Origin: Monodelphis domestica
Lineage: Eukaryota > Chordata > Mammalia > Didelphimorphia > Didelphidae
Direction: 5' to 3'
Length of the DNA: 64,000 nt
Assembly (NCBI RefSeq): GCF_027887165.1
Contig: NC_077227.1
Span: 352,428,207-352,492,206 of the forward strand
In this document: piece by piece, positions 45,920-57,300 of the stretch
Numbering within the stretch: position 1 is the first letter of the stretch
Layout: each line of letters opens with the position of its first letter
Made by a program: the position numbers and the translations under genes
The notes under the pieces: generated by a model
Databases searched by the model: none
Seen by the model: the letters and a program-made list of their open reading frames with translations, nothing else
What the model was told of the DNA's origin: nothing

Positions 45920-46350
45920 CATCCACCTTTGGTGTCCACCTTTCACCAAGAAGTTGTAGTGTTCACAAAGGCCACACTACAATAAAACCAAGTTGGCAGA
46001 TGGGCTGAGCCAAGTTGAGAACAGGCTGTAAACCCATCAGTGAGTTAGAGGGGTGTCTACCCCAAGCAAGCGAAGACTCCTCACCTTTCCCCACCCCAAG
46101 GCTAAAGCAGCTGCTGTGAAAGCTTAGAGCTTGGTCAGACATCAAAGACACCAAAGTCATCCATTGGCCATTTCTGGCCATCACCAGTCATCTTGGCTCC
46201 TGTCTATCCACTGGACTTTGATGACTTTGGAAGAGAAAGTGACGCTGATGACTTTGTGCAACTCTGCCTCATTTCAATCTGATCTACTCCCAAGTCTAGA
46301 CGTCAATCCATGACATGATTGGGCTTCTTCAAAACCAAAGGAGGAAGAAA
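45920..46350 (+). repeat. RTE-type LINE 3'-end repeat, copy 3
   Basis: The longest of three: ggctgtaaacccatcagtga, 'gtgtctaccccaagcaagcg', 'agcttggtcagacatcaaag', 'tgactttggaagagaaagtg', 'cttcttcaaaaccaaaggag'. Confidence 0.68.
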
Positions 46351-46572
46351 AACATCTTTCTGGAGAGCTTATATTTTTTAGTCATATTGCATTGAAACTA
46401 CTATAATAGAACACTCATTTATTCTTTTTTCTAACTTGGCATTGAGTCTACATTGATATGATCTGACTGCACACAGACAGCTGAGTCCAAAATTCTTTAC
46501 TAGTCATTTCCTATCTGTTAGGATATGGTCAGCTTCATTGTTTGTTGTTCAATACCTTCCGAGTCTCTTCTT

Positions 46573-46782
46573 TTTTATTTTTTTAAACCCTTACCTTCCA
46601 GCTTGGAGTCAATACTGTGTACTTGCTCCAAGGCAGAACAGTGGTAAGGGCTAGGCAATGGGGGGTCAAGTGACTTGCCCAGGGTCACACAGCTGGGAAG
46701 TGTCTGAGGCCAGATTTGATCCTAGGACCTCCCGTCTTTAGGCCTGGCTTTCAATCTACTGAGCCACCCAGCTGTTTCCTGA
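46573..46782 (-). repeat. type A SINE, full length
   Basis: Antisense from tttttttaaacccttacctt to 'gagccacccagctgtttcc'. One of the least diverged copies. Confidence 0.9.
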
Positions 46783-46911
46783 CCACCAATATTTCTTGAT
46801 CCTGAACCACATTTGCCAATATTAGTTTTCTCTTTATGTGAACATGACTTGGAGATTCTAATCAAGTTCTTCATGGAATTCTTCTACTTCATTATTTGCA
46901 GTAGATATTAA

Positions 46912-47157
46912 AGAGCAGCTAAGTGGGGCTCTGTGAATAGGGTGTCAGGCCTAGAGTCAGAAAGACATCTTTCTGAGTTCAAATCTGGTTTTAAATACTT
47001 ACTAGCTGTAGGACTCTGAGCTAGTCACTTTGGCCTGCTTGCCTCAGTTTCCTCATCAGTAAAATGATCTGGAGAAGGAAATGGCAAACCAGTCTAGTTT
47101 CTTTGTAGAGAATAGAGTTAACAAAGATTCAGGCACGATTGAAAAAAGACTGAACAA
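46912..47157 (+). repeat. type B SINE
   Basis: 'agagcagctaagtggggctc', 'gaaggaaatggcaaaccagt', 'aggcacgattgaaaaaagac'. Confidence 0.82.
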
Positions 47158-47221
47158 TTGCTAAATAGGCAGCATTCTCTTTATGAAGGTGTCTTTGCGT
47201 ATGGTAATAAAAGGCAAAATA

Positions 47222-47379
47222 GAGGGGAGTTAAGTGGTTCAAGGGATAGAGAGACAGGCCTGGAAAAGGGAGGTCCTGGGTCCAAATCTGGCCTCAGACA
47301 CTCGATGCCTAGACCTTACCACCCTTCTGCCTTGGAACCAATACATAGCATTGCTTCTAAAACAGAAGGTAAGGGTTTG

Positions 47380-47380
<1 letters not shown>
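47222..47380 (+). repeat. type A SINE with expanded purine tail
   Basis: 'aggggagttaagtggttcaa', 'ctgccttggaaccaatacat', 'aaaacagaaggtaagggttt'. A deletion removes the 'gggcaagtcactt' segment. The 3' tail passes straight into GA, GGAA and GAAA repeats. Confidence 0.82.
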
Positions 47381-48315
<935 letters not shown>

Positions 48316-48819
48316 GTGTGTCTGTGACAGAGAAATAGAGAGGGAAATGAAATGAATTAGAGACAGAGAGGTAGAAAGAAACAGGGAGAGAGGAAACAGA
48401 GACCATTCACACAGAGAGGAAACAGAGAGAGACAGACAGAGGCAGAAGGGGGGGATGGGAGGGGGAGAGAGAGATAGAGATAAATGGAGAAAGTCAAAAG
48501 GGAGGGAAGACAGGAAGACAAAGAAGAGAGAGAAGGGGGAATAAGAAGAGAGTAGAAGTCGGGAGGACAGAGAAACGAGATAAAGAGGCAGAAAGACAGA
48601 AAATGGGGAGGAGAAAGACAAGAGGGAAAGGAAGAGGGAGACATGCAGAAAGACAGAGAGAGGAGAAAAAGGGAGAGAAGAAAATGGGAGGAAAGATGGC
48701 AGGGGTAAGGGGAGAGAAGAGGGGAAGAAACATAGATTGAGACAGAAAGGACAGAGAAAGCTGGGAGAAGAGAGATATAACAGAAGAGTGAGAGAGAAAT
48801 AGAAAAAGTGGGGAGAAAG

Positions 48820-48898
<79 letters not shown>
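48316..48898. repeat. 580-bp polypurine tract ending in (GA)n
   Basis: Plus strand is almost all A and G. The last 75 bases (48824-48898) are pure GA. It is similar in length and opposite in strand to the pyrimidine tract at 31950-32532. Confidence 0.92.
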
Positions 48899-48901
<3 letters not shown>

Positions 48902-50020
48902 TTTTTTATTTAGGAAACTTGAATGCAAGTGTGTTATTTCTCCAAATTATTTGCTTGTGGATGAGACACTAATCCTCAGAAAGTGTGTGTTAAGATTGTT
49001 TTCCCTTGCCAATTGTTTCAGTTATGACTAAATGTTTTATTTTTTAAATTCAGGCTATTTGGTTGAAAAGCTAGCTTGGGGCAAACTGAGCTTGGATCAT
49101 CTTAAGGGATTCCCTACCAGAGCTGGGATGGAGTCTTAAGCCAAATGAGGCCCATATCATCCATTATATCTGTCCCTGAACTCAAGAGTAGTTCCATTTG
49201 GATCTAGAATGAGGTCAATGAGGACTAATTTTTTTTTTTTATCTACGTTTTGGGTCGCTATAGCCAAAGGGAATCATCATGCAATGACCGTACTGGTAGT
49301 CACACTCTTCTTTGTCCTTACATGGTCTGGTTCTTGGAGAAGACAGAGCTTCTCACCAGGCCACATTCAAAGCCTTTTTAGTTTAGAACATGCAGGAGCT
49401 AGTTGCTCTGGCAAAGCCTTCAAGAACCCAGGGTTACCTCTGAGCCACAATGAGGCCTTGTTGAACTTTTGTGGAGAAAAACTCACATTCATGGAACAGT
49501 TCCTAAATGGTGCTGGCCAATGGAAAATCAAATGCTAAACAGGGAGAGACCAATGTGGGCTAAAATGGTTATGGAATTTCTGCTGGAGGAGGAGGTGGGA
49601 TTTTTTAGTTCTGCTTTGAAATGTGGGCCAGTTTGGATTGGAGAAGAGGAAAAAGGACATTTCCTATAGGGGAATTAATTCTGTCTTCGACAATAGGGTT
49701 CCCTCTAGCTTTAATATTGTTTTCTGTTACTTGCAGCTCAGACCTCCTATGTCCTACCCTCAAGGTTGCTCTCATCCCTAAGCCCTGGTTCTGCAGGTTC
49801 TTCAACTACATTTGCAACATTTCTGAAATGTCCTGCTGACACTTCAAACTCAGCAGGTTTGAAGCTTCATTCATTCCCATCACCTCAAACTTGACCTACA
49901 TCCCTCTTTCCCTATTCCTAGTGATGGCACCACCATTCTCAAAGGCTCAGTTTCAAAACTTCAGGGTCATGTTTTTGAGCCTTCTCTTTTCCTCATCACC
50001 CATACATGGTAAATAATTAG
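48899..50020. other. intergenic; L2-like pieces about 49740-50010, no gene
   Basis: 49740-50010 has 'ctcatccctaagccctggtt' and 'cttcagggtcatgtttttga', L2-like. A 109-codon frame at 49209-49538 shows no domain. Confidence 0.4.
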
Positions 50021-50021
50021 T

Positions 50022-50092
50022 TGTTGTTCAGTTCTTTTTTAATCCTGTTTGATTCTGTGACCCCATTTGGGGTTTTCTTAGCTAGACTGATT
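50022..50092 (-). repeat. type B SINE tail fragment
   Basis: 'ttagttgttgttcagttctt' and 'gaccccatttggggttttct' only. Confidence 0.75.
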
Positions 50093-50254
50093 TTAAATAA
50101 AACACACAGAAAATCATCTAGGCTACCTATGCTCTATTTCCCACTGACGATCTGCAGGACTGTATCCTTCTGTGTATGGCAAGGGTTTTTAATCTAGAGT
50201 CTATCAATAAATTTAAGGGGTCCCATGAACTAGAATGGGAAAAAAATTACAACT

Positions 50255-50502
50255 TTGTGTTGTTCTTCTATCATGTCTGACCATGATCCCATTGGGGGTT
50301 TTCTTGGCAGAGATACTGAAGTAGTTTGCTATTTTCTTCTCCAGCTCAATTTACAGATGAGGAAACTAAAGCAAATAAGGTTAAATGACTTGCCCAGGGT
50401 CACTGAGCTAGTCTGAGGTCAAATTTGAACTCAGAAAGATGAGTCTTCCTGACACCAGGCCCAGGACTCTTTCCCCTGTGCTACCCAGCTATCCTTCAAT
50501 AA
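50255..50502 (-). repeat. type B SINE
   Basis: Antisense: tctatcatgtctgaccatga, 'ttgggggttttcttggcaga', 'gacttgcccagggtcactga', 'tgctacccagctatcctt'. Confidence 0.87.
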
Positions 50503-50744
50503 TTACTTTTGATCTTTCCTCTTTTCACCCTAACTCATACCCATTCATGTCCATTTCACACCCTACCTAGATTACAAGATCCTGGAGGTCAGGGCCTTAG
50601 CAGCAAGGTTGTTTTATGTGTATCACGGATCTGACCTGGAGAAGTCTACATGCCAGTGTGCTGGGCAGCAAGTACAAGGTCATTGTCAGGAACTACACTA
50701 GCTTGTGTATTTGTTCTCTGCACCTGCAGCAATGAGCAAAGTAA

Positions 50745-50945
50745 CATAAATTGGGAGTCGAGAAGCCCTGGGGCCAAATCCTGCCTCTGGAACTTTGCAC
50801 TGTATGACTCTGGGCTTCCACTTCCTTCCACATCTGAAAAATGGGGATAAAGCCCTAGCTCACAGGAGGTCTATTGTAAGGCTCAAATGCTATAATGCAT
50901 GTAAAATTTAGCCTGATGTCAGTTATTATTATTGCTATTGTAGAG
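50745..50945 (+). repeat. MIR-like SINE
   Basis: 'ctgtatgactctgggcttcc', 'tctgaaaaatggggataaag', 'tataatgcatgtaaaattta'. Confidence 0.65.
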
Positions 50946-50954
50946 ATTTAATTT

Positions 50955-51205
50955 TAAAAGAGCAGTTAGGTGGTACCGTGGATAGAAAACCAAGCCTGAA
51001 ATCATAAAGATCTGAATTCTAATCCAGGCTCAGACACTCCCTTACTGTATGACTCAGGGAAAGTCACTAATCCTGTTTGCCTCCATTTCCTCATCTGTAA
51101 AAATGAGCTAGAGAAGAAAATAGCAAACCACGCCAATATCTTTGCCAAGAAGGCCCCCCAAAAGGGGTCGTAAAGAGTCAGAAACAACTGAACAAGTTAT
51201 TATAA
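50955..51205 (+). repeat. type B SINE, just beyond the SPARC poly(A) site
   Basis: 'agagcagttaggtggtaccg', 'tttcctcatctgtaaaaatg', 'ccaatatctttgccaagaag', 'cagaaacaactgaacaagt'. Confidence 0.87.
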
Positions 51206-51344
51206 ATGTAATAAAGACATGTGGCATTGACTGAAATAAGATTCCTTTCAGCTCTGCCACTCTGGATCTAGATATGTGGCTGAGATGAGGCGCTGTTAAG
51301 TAAAGGACACCAGAAAAAAAAGAGGCGCAGGCTGGCTAAATGTG

Positions 51345-54300
51345 CAGGTTTCCAAGAAATCACTTTTTATTCTGAAACTTGTCAAATTGCTCACACCGTG
51401 GCAAGACTGTATACGATTAGTAAGAAGCAGCAGCACATGGAACACTGGAGGCGAAAGGGTCCTCAATCTCCGGAGAGAGTTGACATCCCTTTCACAGTGA
51501 AGATCTTATCTTCATTAAAAACAAAACAAAAAAAAATCACACATCCTCACATTCGCGCGCACACGCATACACACACAGGAGTACAGACAGAAGCTAGAGA
51601 AGCCCCTCGAGGGATGAGCCACAACAGTGGAAAAGCAAAAAATCCACTGGCATAATAGGGTGTTTTTTTGGTCCTTTATCCGAAATAGCATACAAATTTG
51701 GGGCTTCCCTGAAGGGGGCAAGAATTTAAAGATAAAAGATATAAGAATAGAAATAAGCTTCTAGAGCAAGGGGGTCATTTGCCTTAAGGGAGTTAGCGGG
51801 GGTCCTAGCAAGCAGAAGCAGAAAGAATAGCCTAATGTTAGGATACTGGGACAGAAATAACAGGGGAGCATTTTCTTTAGTTTGGTTGTTTTGGGGGTTT
51901 TTTGCGGACTAAGGGGGAGGAAAGGACCTGGGTGTCCTTGATGGTTTCTGAATTTACATTCTCTGCTTTTCTTTGACTTTCTTTTTCTCTTCTTTTGTTT
52001 TGACAAATTATTGCTCAATTGATTCGCTTCTGGATTTTTTTAGTTTTCCTTTACACTGATTTCTCCTTCTCTGGGGAAGACCCCAGGAAATCTTCACCCA
52101 GGACCATTCCACTACTTTCTTAAATTCACCAGCCTTTCCAACATCCTTTGCTCGTCTCCTTCCTCTCCCCTGCCTGTGGGCCAGGGGCTGATGCCCCGGA
52201 TATAAGAGCTGCAAAAACTGACTGTGAGTTATTCAATTTTAAAAATGAGAGTGTGGATCTGGACCAAAAAGGAGGGCCGCTGTGTGGGATGGATCAAAGT
52301 AGATTTGAGTGCCTCCCCATATACTGTGGAATCAATAAGCATTGCTGCAGGAAACAGAAGAAGAAGAAGACTAGCAGAAGTGACTGAGTGAATGAGCGGC
52401 CCTCAGGTAGGGTAGTTTTAGACAACCAGAAAGGTCACGGTTTCATTTTCCGTTTGGTTTTTAGCACCGTTAATACACACAACTTAGATCTATATTAGCA
52501 CCTCATCCCCAGGGAGAAAGAACAAACCAACCACACACATTAATTATAAAAGGAAAATAGGAAGTTGGGAGGTAAGGGAGGAAAATGTGGACCACCGGGA
52601 AGGAGGCGTCTGGCTTAAATCACCAGGTCCTTGTCGATATCCTCTGCAAAGGGGAAGAAAAAAGAGGGACAGAGTTATGGGCAAAACCTAGCATTCACAT
52701 GGCTTTCTTCCTGAGAAAATGTTTGGGATTAAGCAACTGAGCCAGATAACTTAGAAGACCCTTTGCAGTACAATGAGTTTGAAATTAGGGACCTAAGTTC
52801 ATACCCCAGCTCTGCTGTTTACTACCTGTGTGACCGTGGGCAAGTTGTTTAACCTCGAGAGGCTCCGTTTCTTTACCTGTAGGGTGGGAGGGACTAGATC
52901 TCTAAGGTCTATTCCAGCACTAAATCTATGTTCCTAGTATTTTTTTTTAACTCTTACCTTCCATCTTGCAATCAATAGTGGATATTGTGGTTCTAAGGCA
53001 GAAGAGCAGTAAGGGCTAGGCAATAGGGGTCAAGTGACTTGCTCAGGGTCACACCCCTGGGCCAGATTTGGACCCAGGACGTCCCATCTCTGGCCCTGAC
53101 TCTCTATCTACTGAGTCATCCAGCTGCCCCCAGGTAGTAGTATTTTAAATTAAGAAATAAAGTCCAAGACAGTTTAAGAGGCCAGCTCAAGTTTACAGGG
53201 GAAGATCAGGCTGGAGTACAGACAATGATCTTTGAACACAATTCTGTTTAACTATCTCATGGATTGAGGTTCAGGAGGAAAATCCAGAGTTTGAAGTCTG
53301 GGGAATAATTTCTCAGAAAGACTAATCAGTGCCTAATGAAATGTTCATAGGATGAGGTGGTTTGGGGCTTTCTCAAGCCAAAAAATAATGGGAAAGACTG
53401 TAGAGTGGAGCTTTAAATCTTTTAGGGGATCTGGTGATGCACTTACCACATTTATTGCTGGATTTGGTACTTGGGGAAGCTTTATCCCTCTCCACCCATC
53501 CCAAAAGGCTCTTATGGTGTAGTAAATTCTGACATAGGAATTTGGGGCTTTTCACCTAGCCAACTTCCTTTTAAAGATGAGGAAACTGAGGTTCAGGTGA
53601 GGCAAGTAGCTTACTCAAGGTCACACAGCATCAAAGGCAAAGACAAGAATGGAAGAGGTCTCTTAACCCCAAACCAAAGCAATCCCCCCACACCAGTTCT
53701 GCCTCAAGGCAGGTTTCCCATAGGGTGTTGAATGTAGCTACTCTCCTTTCCCTCTTCAGAGGCTTTCCCCCCAATTTGTGAGCTAGGGGAATTTATGTTA
53801 AGTCTAGTGTGGCCCCAAGGCAACCTCTACAATGGATAAGGGAGAAAGGGTTCAGTGATACTCACGGTCTTTGATGCCAAAACAGCCAGCCCATTCATCC
53901 AGGGCAATGTACTTGTCATTGTCCAGGTCACAGGCTTCGAAGAAGCGAGTGGTGCAGTGCTCCATGGGAATCAGAGGGGCCCGAAGTGGGGCCAGTTCGG
54001 TGTGGGAGAGGTACCTAGGAAGGTATTGGAAAGTAGAGAAGAGTCAGAGGCTGAGGTCCTCTGACCCCTGAAAGGGGGATAAGTGCCAATTTAAGCAAGG
54101 AGATGACCCATCTTTTAAAGCAAAAAAAAAAATCTGTATTTCCCATATCCTGAGCTGTAACACTAGGGTTCACTCCCAATCTTTCCTCCTCTACACCCAG
54201 GGTGCCTGGCTCTGCTCCCTTGGAGAACACAGACAATAGAACTCCACAGAGCTCCTAAGTCTCATTTGAAATCAATAGTTCCTCAGCTTGGGGCAGTAGG

Positions 54301-57300
54301 ATTAGGGATGACTGGTGTCTTGAACCCCAGCCAAACTAAGAAATGAATTAAGAAGGGACCTTAGATCTTAAAATGAAGGATGCCACAGCTGGAAGGGACA
54401 TTTTAGTAAGCCTCTTGATTTCACAAAGGGGGAACGTAAAGCTTAGAGTGAAGGGAAGTCCCGGGGCAGAGCCTTGATCAGACCCCATGTCTCCTAACTC
54501 CAAATCCAGGGCTCTTTCCATAGCACTAGACTGCCCCCCCAGACTGCTGGCAAGGAGGCCAGCTGTGGATGGGCAACTCACCCATCAATGGGGTGCTGGT
54601 CCAGCTGGCCAAACTGCCAGTGCACAGGGAAGATGTACATCTGGTAGTTCTTCTCAAAGTCCCGGGCCAGCAGCTCCACAGGGTGGTCTCCGGCTTCTAG
54701 ACGCTTCTCATTCTCATGGATCTTCTTCACCTGTGGAAGCAGGGCCAGGCAGAGGCCAGGGGCTTAGCTGGGGTGATAGCAAGAACTACTATTCCCACTT
54801 TAGAGAGGAGAAAACTGAGGTTAAGCAAAACACTTATGGCCCCGTACGTCTCTCCTGACCAGTGGCCCAGTGTTCTTTTCCATGAAGCTCTCTTTTCTCC
54901 CCCAAGAAGTAAGATTGTTAGAAAGCCTCCCCCTTCCCTCCTCCATTCAAGACGCCGGGGGTCTGTGCCTTGGGTGGGGGTATCCCTGGGTACCAGAGGG
55001 GCAGGGCCATTGCATTTCATGCCCTCCCAGGCACACTCACTTTGAGTTTCTGCTTCTCAGTCAGCAAGTTGTTATCCTCATCGCGCTCATAGAGGGTGAC
55101 CAGTACGTTCTTCAGCCAGTCACGCATGCGCAGGGGAAACTCACTCAGCTCAGAGTCCAGGCATGGGGCAATGTCTAGAGTCCAAAACAAGGTTGTCAGC
55201 TCAAGGCCCGATTCTCCCTAGACTGCTAGGGATCACGGATTTCCTGACCACCAGACTGGAGCTGTGACTGCCCTCTTCCATCCCTGCCTGGCCCGATGGG
55301 CCTTGGGCTAGGAGTTTGCTTTTTCTGGGGCTGTTTCCTCCTCAATCCAATTTGTTCTCGCTCAGAGGATCCCACTGTAAATTACTTTATAAAACATTAA
55401 GTTCCATTCAAACACCCTCTCCTAAAGTGGACACTGAGCTTCCCAGGGGAGAATGGTTGGCCCCTCATCTAGTTTCTATGATAACCATGTACCAGCTCTT
55501 CTCAATGCCATGTTTGCCCTGAAAAGGAGACAGCAGGTATGTTCTTTGCCACAGGTTCACTTGCTGGAGGGAGGACTTGGTGGATTTGGTTTGTGAAATA
55601 AGGAAAAAAGACTGAAGTTAGGAAGTGGAAGCTGGAGGACAGGATTCTTCAATGGGAGCAGAAGTACCTGGGCACCATCCTGGGTTACTATGTGGCATGA
55701 AATGACACAATGCCATTCGCAATTGGTTCTTGGAATTGGTTCCCTATTTTAGGACTTGGACTGGTTGCCAAAGAATCACAGAACCCCCAAATCCCAGTGC
55801 TGGGAACGATTTTGGCTAATCCAAAAATGCATCAATCTCTTCTACAGCATCCTTCCCACTCCCCCCACAATACACCTAAAGGGGTCATCCAATCTCTGCT
55901 TAAAACTTCCAATGATATGCGTTCACTGCCAATCAAAGCAATAGCTGGCAATAGCCCACTTTGGGGTAGCTCTGATTTTAAGGAGTCTGAAATTGGCCTC
56001 TTTAGACTGCTCTCAGTTCTATCCTCTGGGGTCAACCCTCCTCCACAGAATGACACTTCAGATAATGGAAGGAAGCGACTATAGTTATAGCCATCTCCAG
56101 TTCTCAATTCATAACACGGTTTCCAGACTCTTCCTCTTTCTAGTCAGGCTCCATAGCTGGCACCAGGATACCCAGAAGTGGATAAAAACCTCTAGATGGG
56201 GTCAGCCAAGGTAAAATATAGCTGAGCTATCAACTCACTTGCCCTGCACACTGCACTGCTATTTGCATCTCCTAAGAGCTTGCTACTTTTTTTTTTCACT
56301 GCCAAGTCACACTACTGCAGTCACTAAAATTTCTTGGGACTTTTTCAGAAGCCTTAGAAGCTTCCCTAGCCTGTGCATTTGTGCCAAGTGGTAGGAAGTA
56401 AGCTCTCTTTTGTGTCAGACCCCTTTAGCAATTACGGGAAGCCAACAGTCCCCTTCTCTCAATTTCTTAAATATATAAAATATATAGGATTACAAAGGAA
56501 ACCAAAAATAGTGAAATATAATGATCAACTTTTTTAAAGTTAATGGTGGGGAGGAAGCTAGGTGGCTCAGTGGATTGAGAGTCAGGCCCAAAGATGGGAA
56601 GTCTTGGGTTCAAATCTGGTCTCAGATACTTCCTAGCTGTGTGACCCTGGACAAGTCACTTAACCCCCACTGCCTAGCATTTACCACTCTTCTGCCTTGG
56701 AACCAATATATAGTATTGATTCTGACAGAAGGTAAGGGTTTAAAAAAAAAGTTCATGGACCCAAGGTTAAGAAACCCCTAGACTAGGGAGCTGGCCCTTG
56801 GGGAAAATGCAGCTCTTCAATCCAGAAAATAGCTTCCTTAGCCCTTGGCTCTCCCCTTTAGCTTTAGTTACACATTCTCCACCCCTATTGCTAGATGCAG
56901 GGAAGAAGGGTCTTGTTTTCCCTGATACCACTCAGATGCCAAACAAACCTGAAGCAGGTGAGAGGGAGTCCCCAGGTGCCAACTGGTGCCAAGATGCCTG
57001 AGGCCTACAATGAGAGCATTATCCCAGGCAGTAGAGGGGAGGGCGTGGGGGAAGCAGGTTGGAACTTGAGGATTTCAGATGATGGAGGAACAACTCACCT
57101 GGCCCTGAGGTGCTGAGCCAGCAGGATTTTCTGAAGCTGTGATTATCTATGTTATCTTAGATATTAAGAGGCATTTGAGTATGAAATCCAGGTGTTTCTT
57201 CTCCCTGACACCTGCTTTGCTGCTCTCTGAACCAGAGACATTGCCTAACAATTGGAAGGACCTGAGGGTTCAATCAATTTAACCCGTAGCTGAATCGTGA

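Larger units (their letters stand above)
51345..52614 (-). other. SPARC: SPARC 3' untranslated region
   Basis: About 1.27 kb of mostly unique sequence follows the stop, close to the roughly 1.1 kb 3' UTR of human SPARC. It contains no SINE or LINE that I can see, unlike the flanking DNA, which suggests selection against insertions. It ends at the polyadenylation signal at 51366-51371. The exact cleavage site is estimated at 10-25 bases beyond that signal. Confidence 0.85.

Noticed and set aside
55710-56214. Overlapping plus-strand frames up to 124 codons in SPARC intron 6
   Set aside because: They coincide with a CR1/L3 fragment and show no coding constraint.
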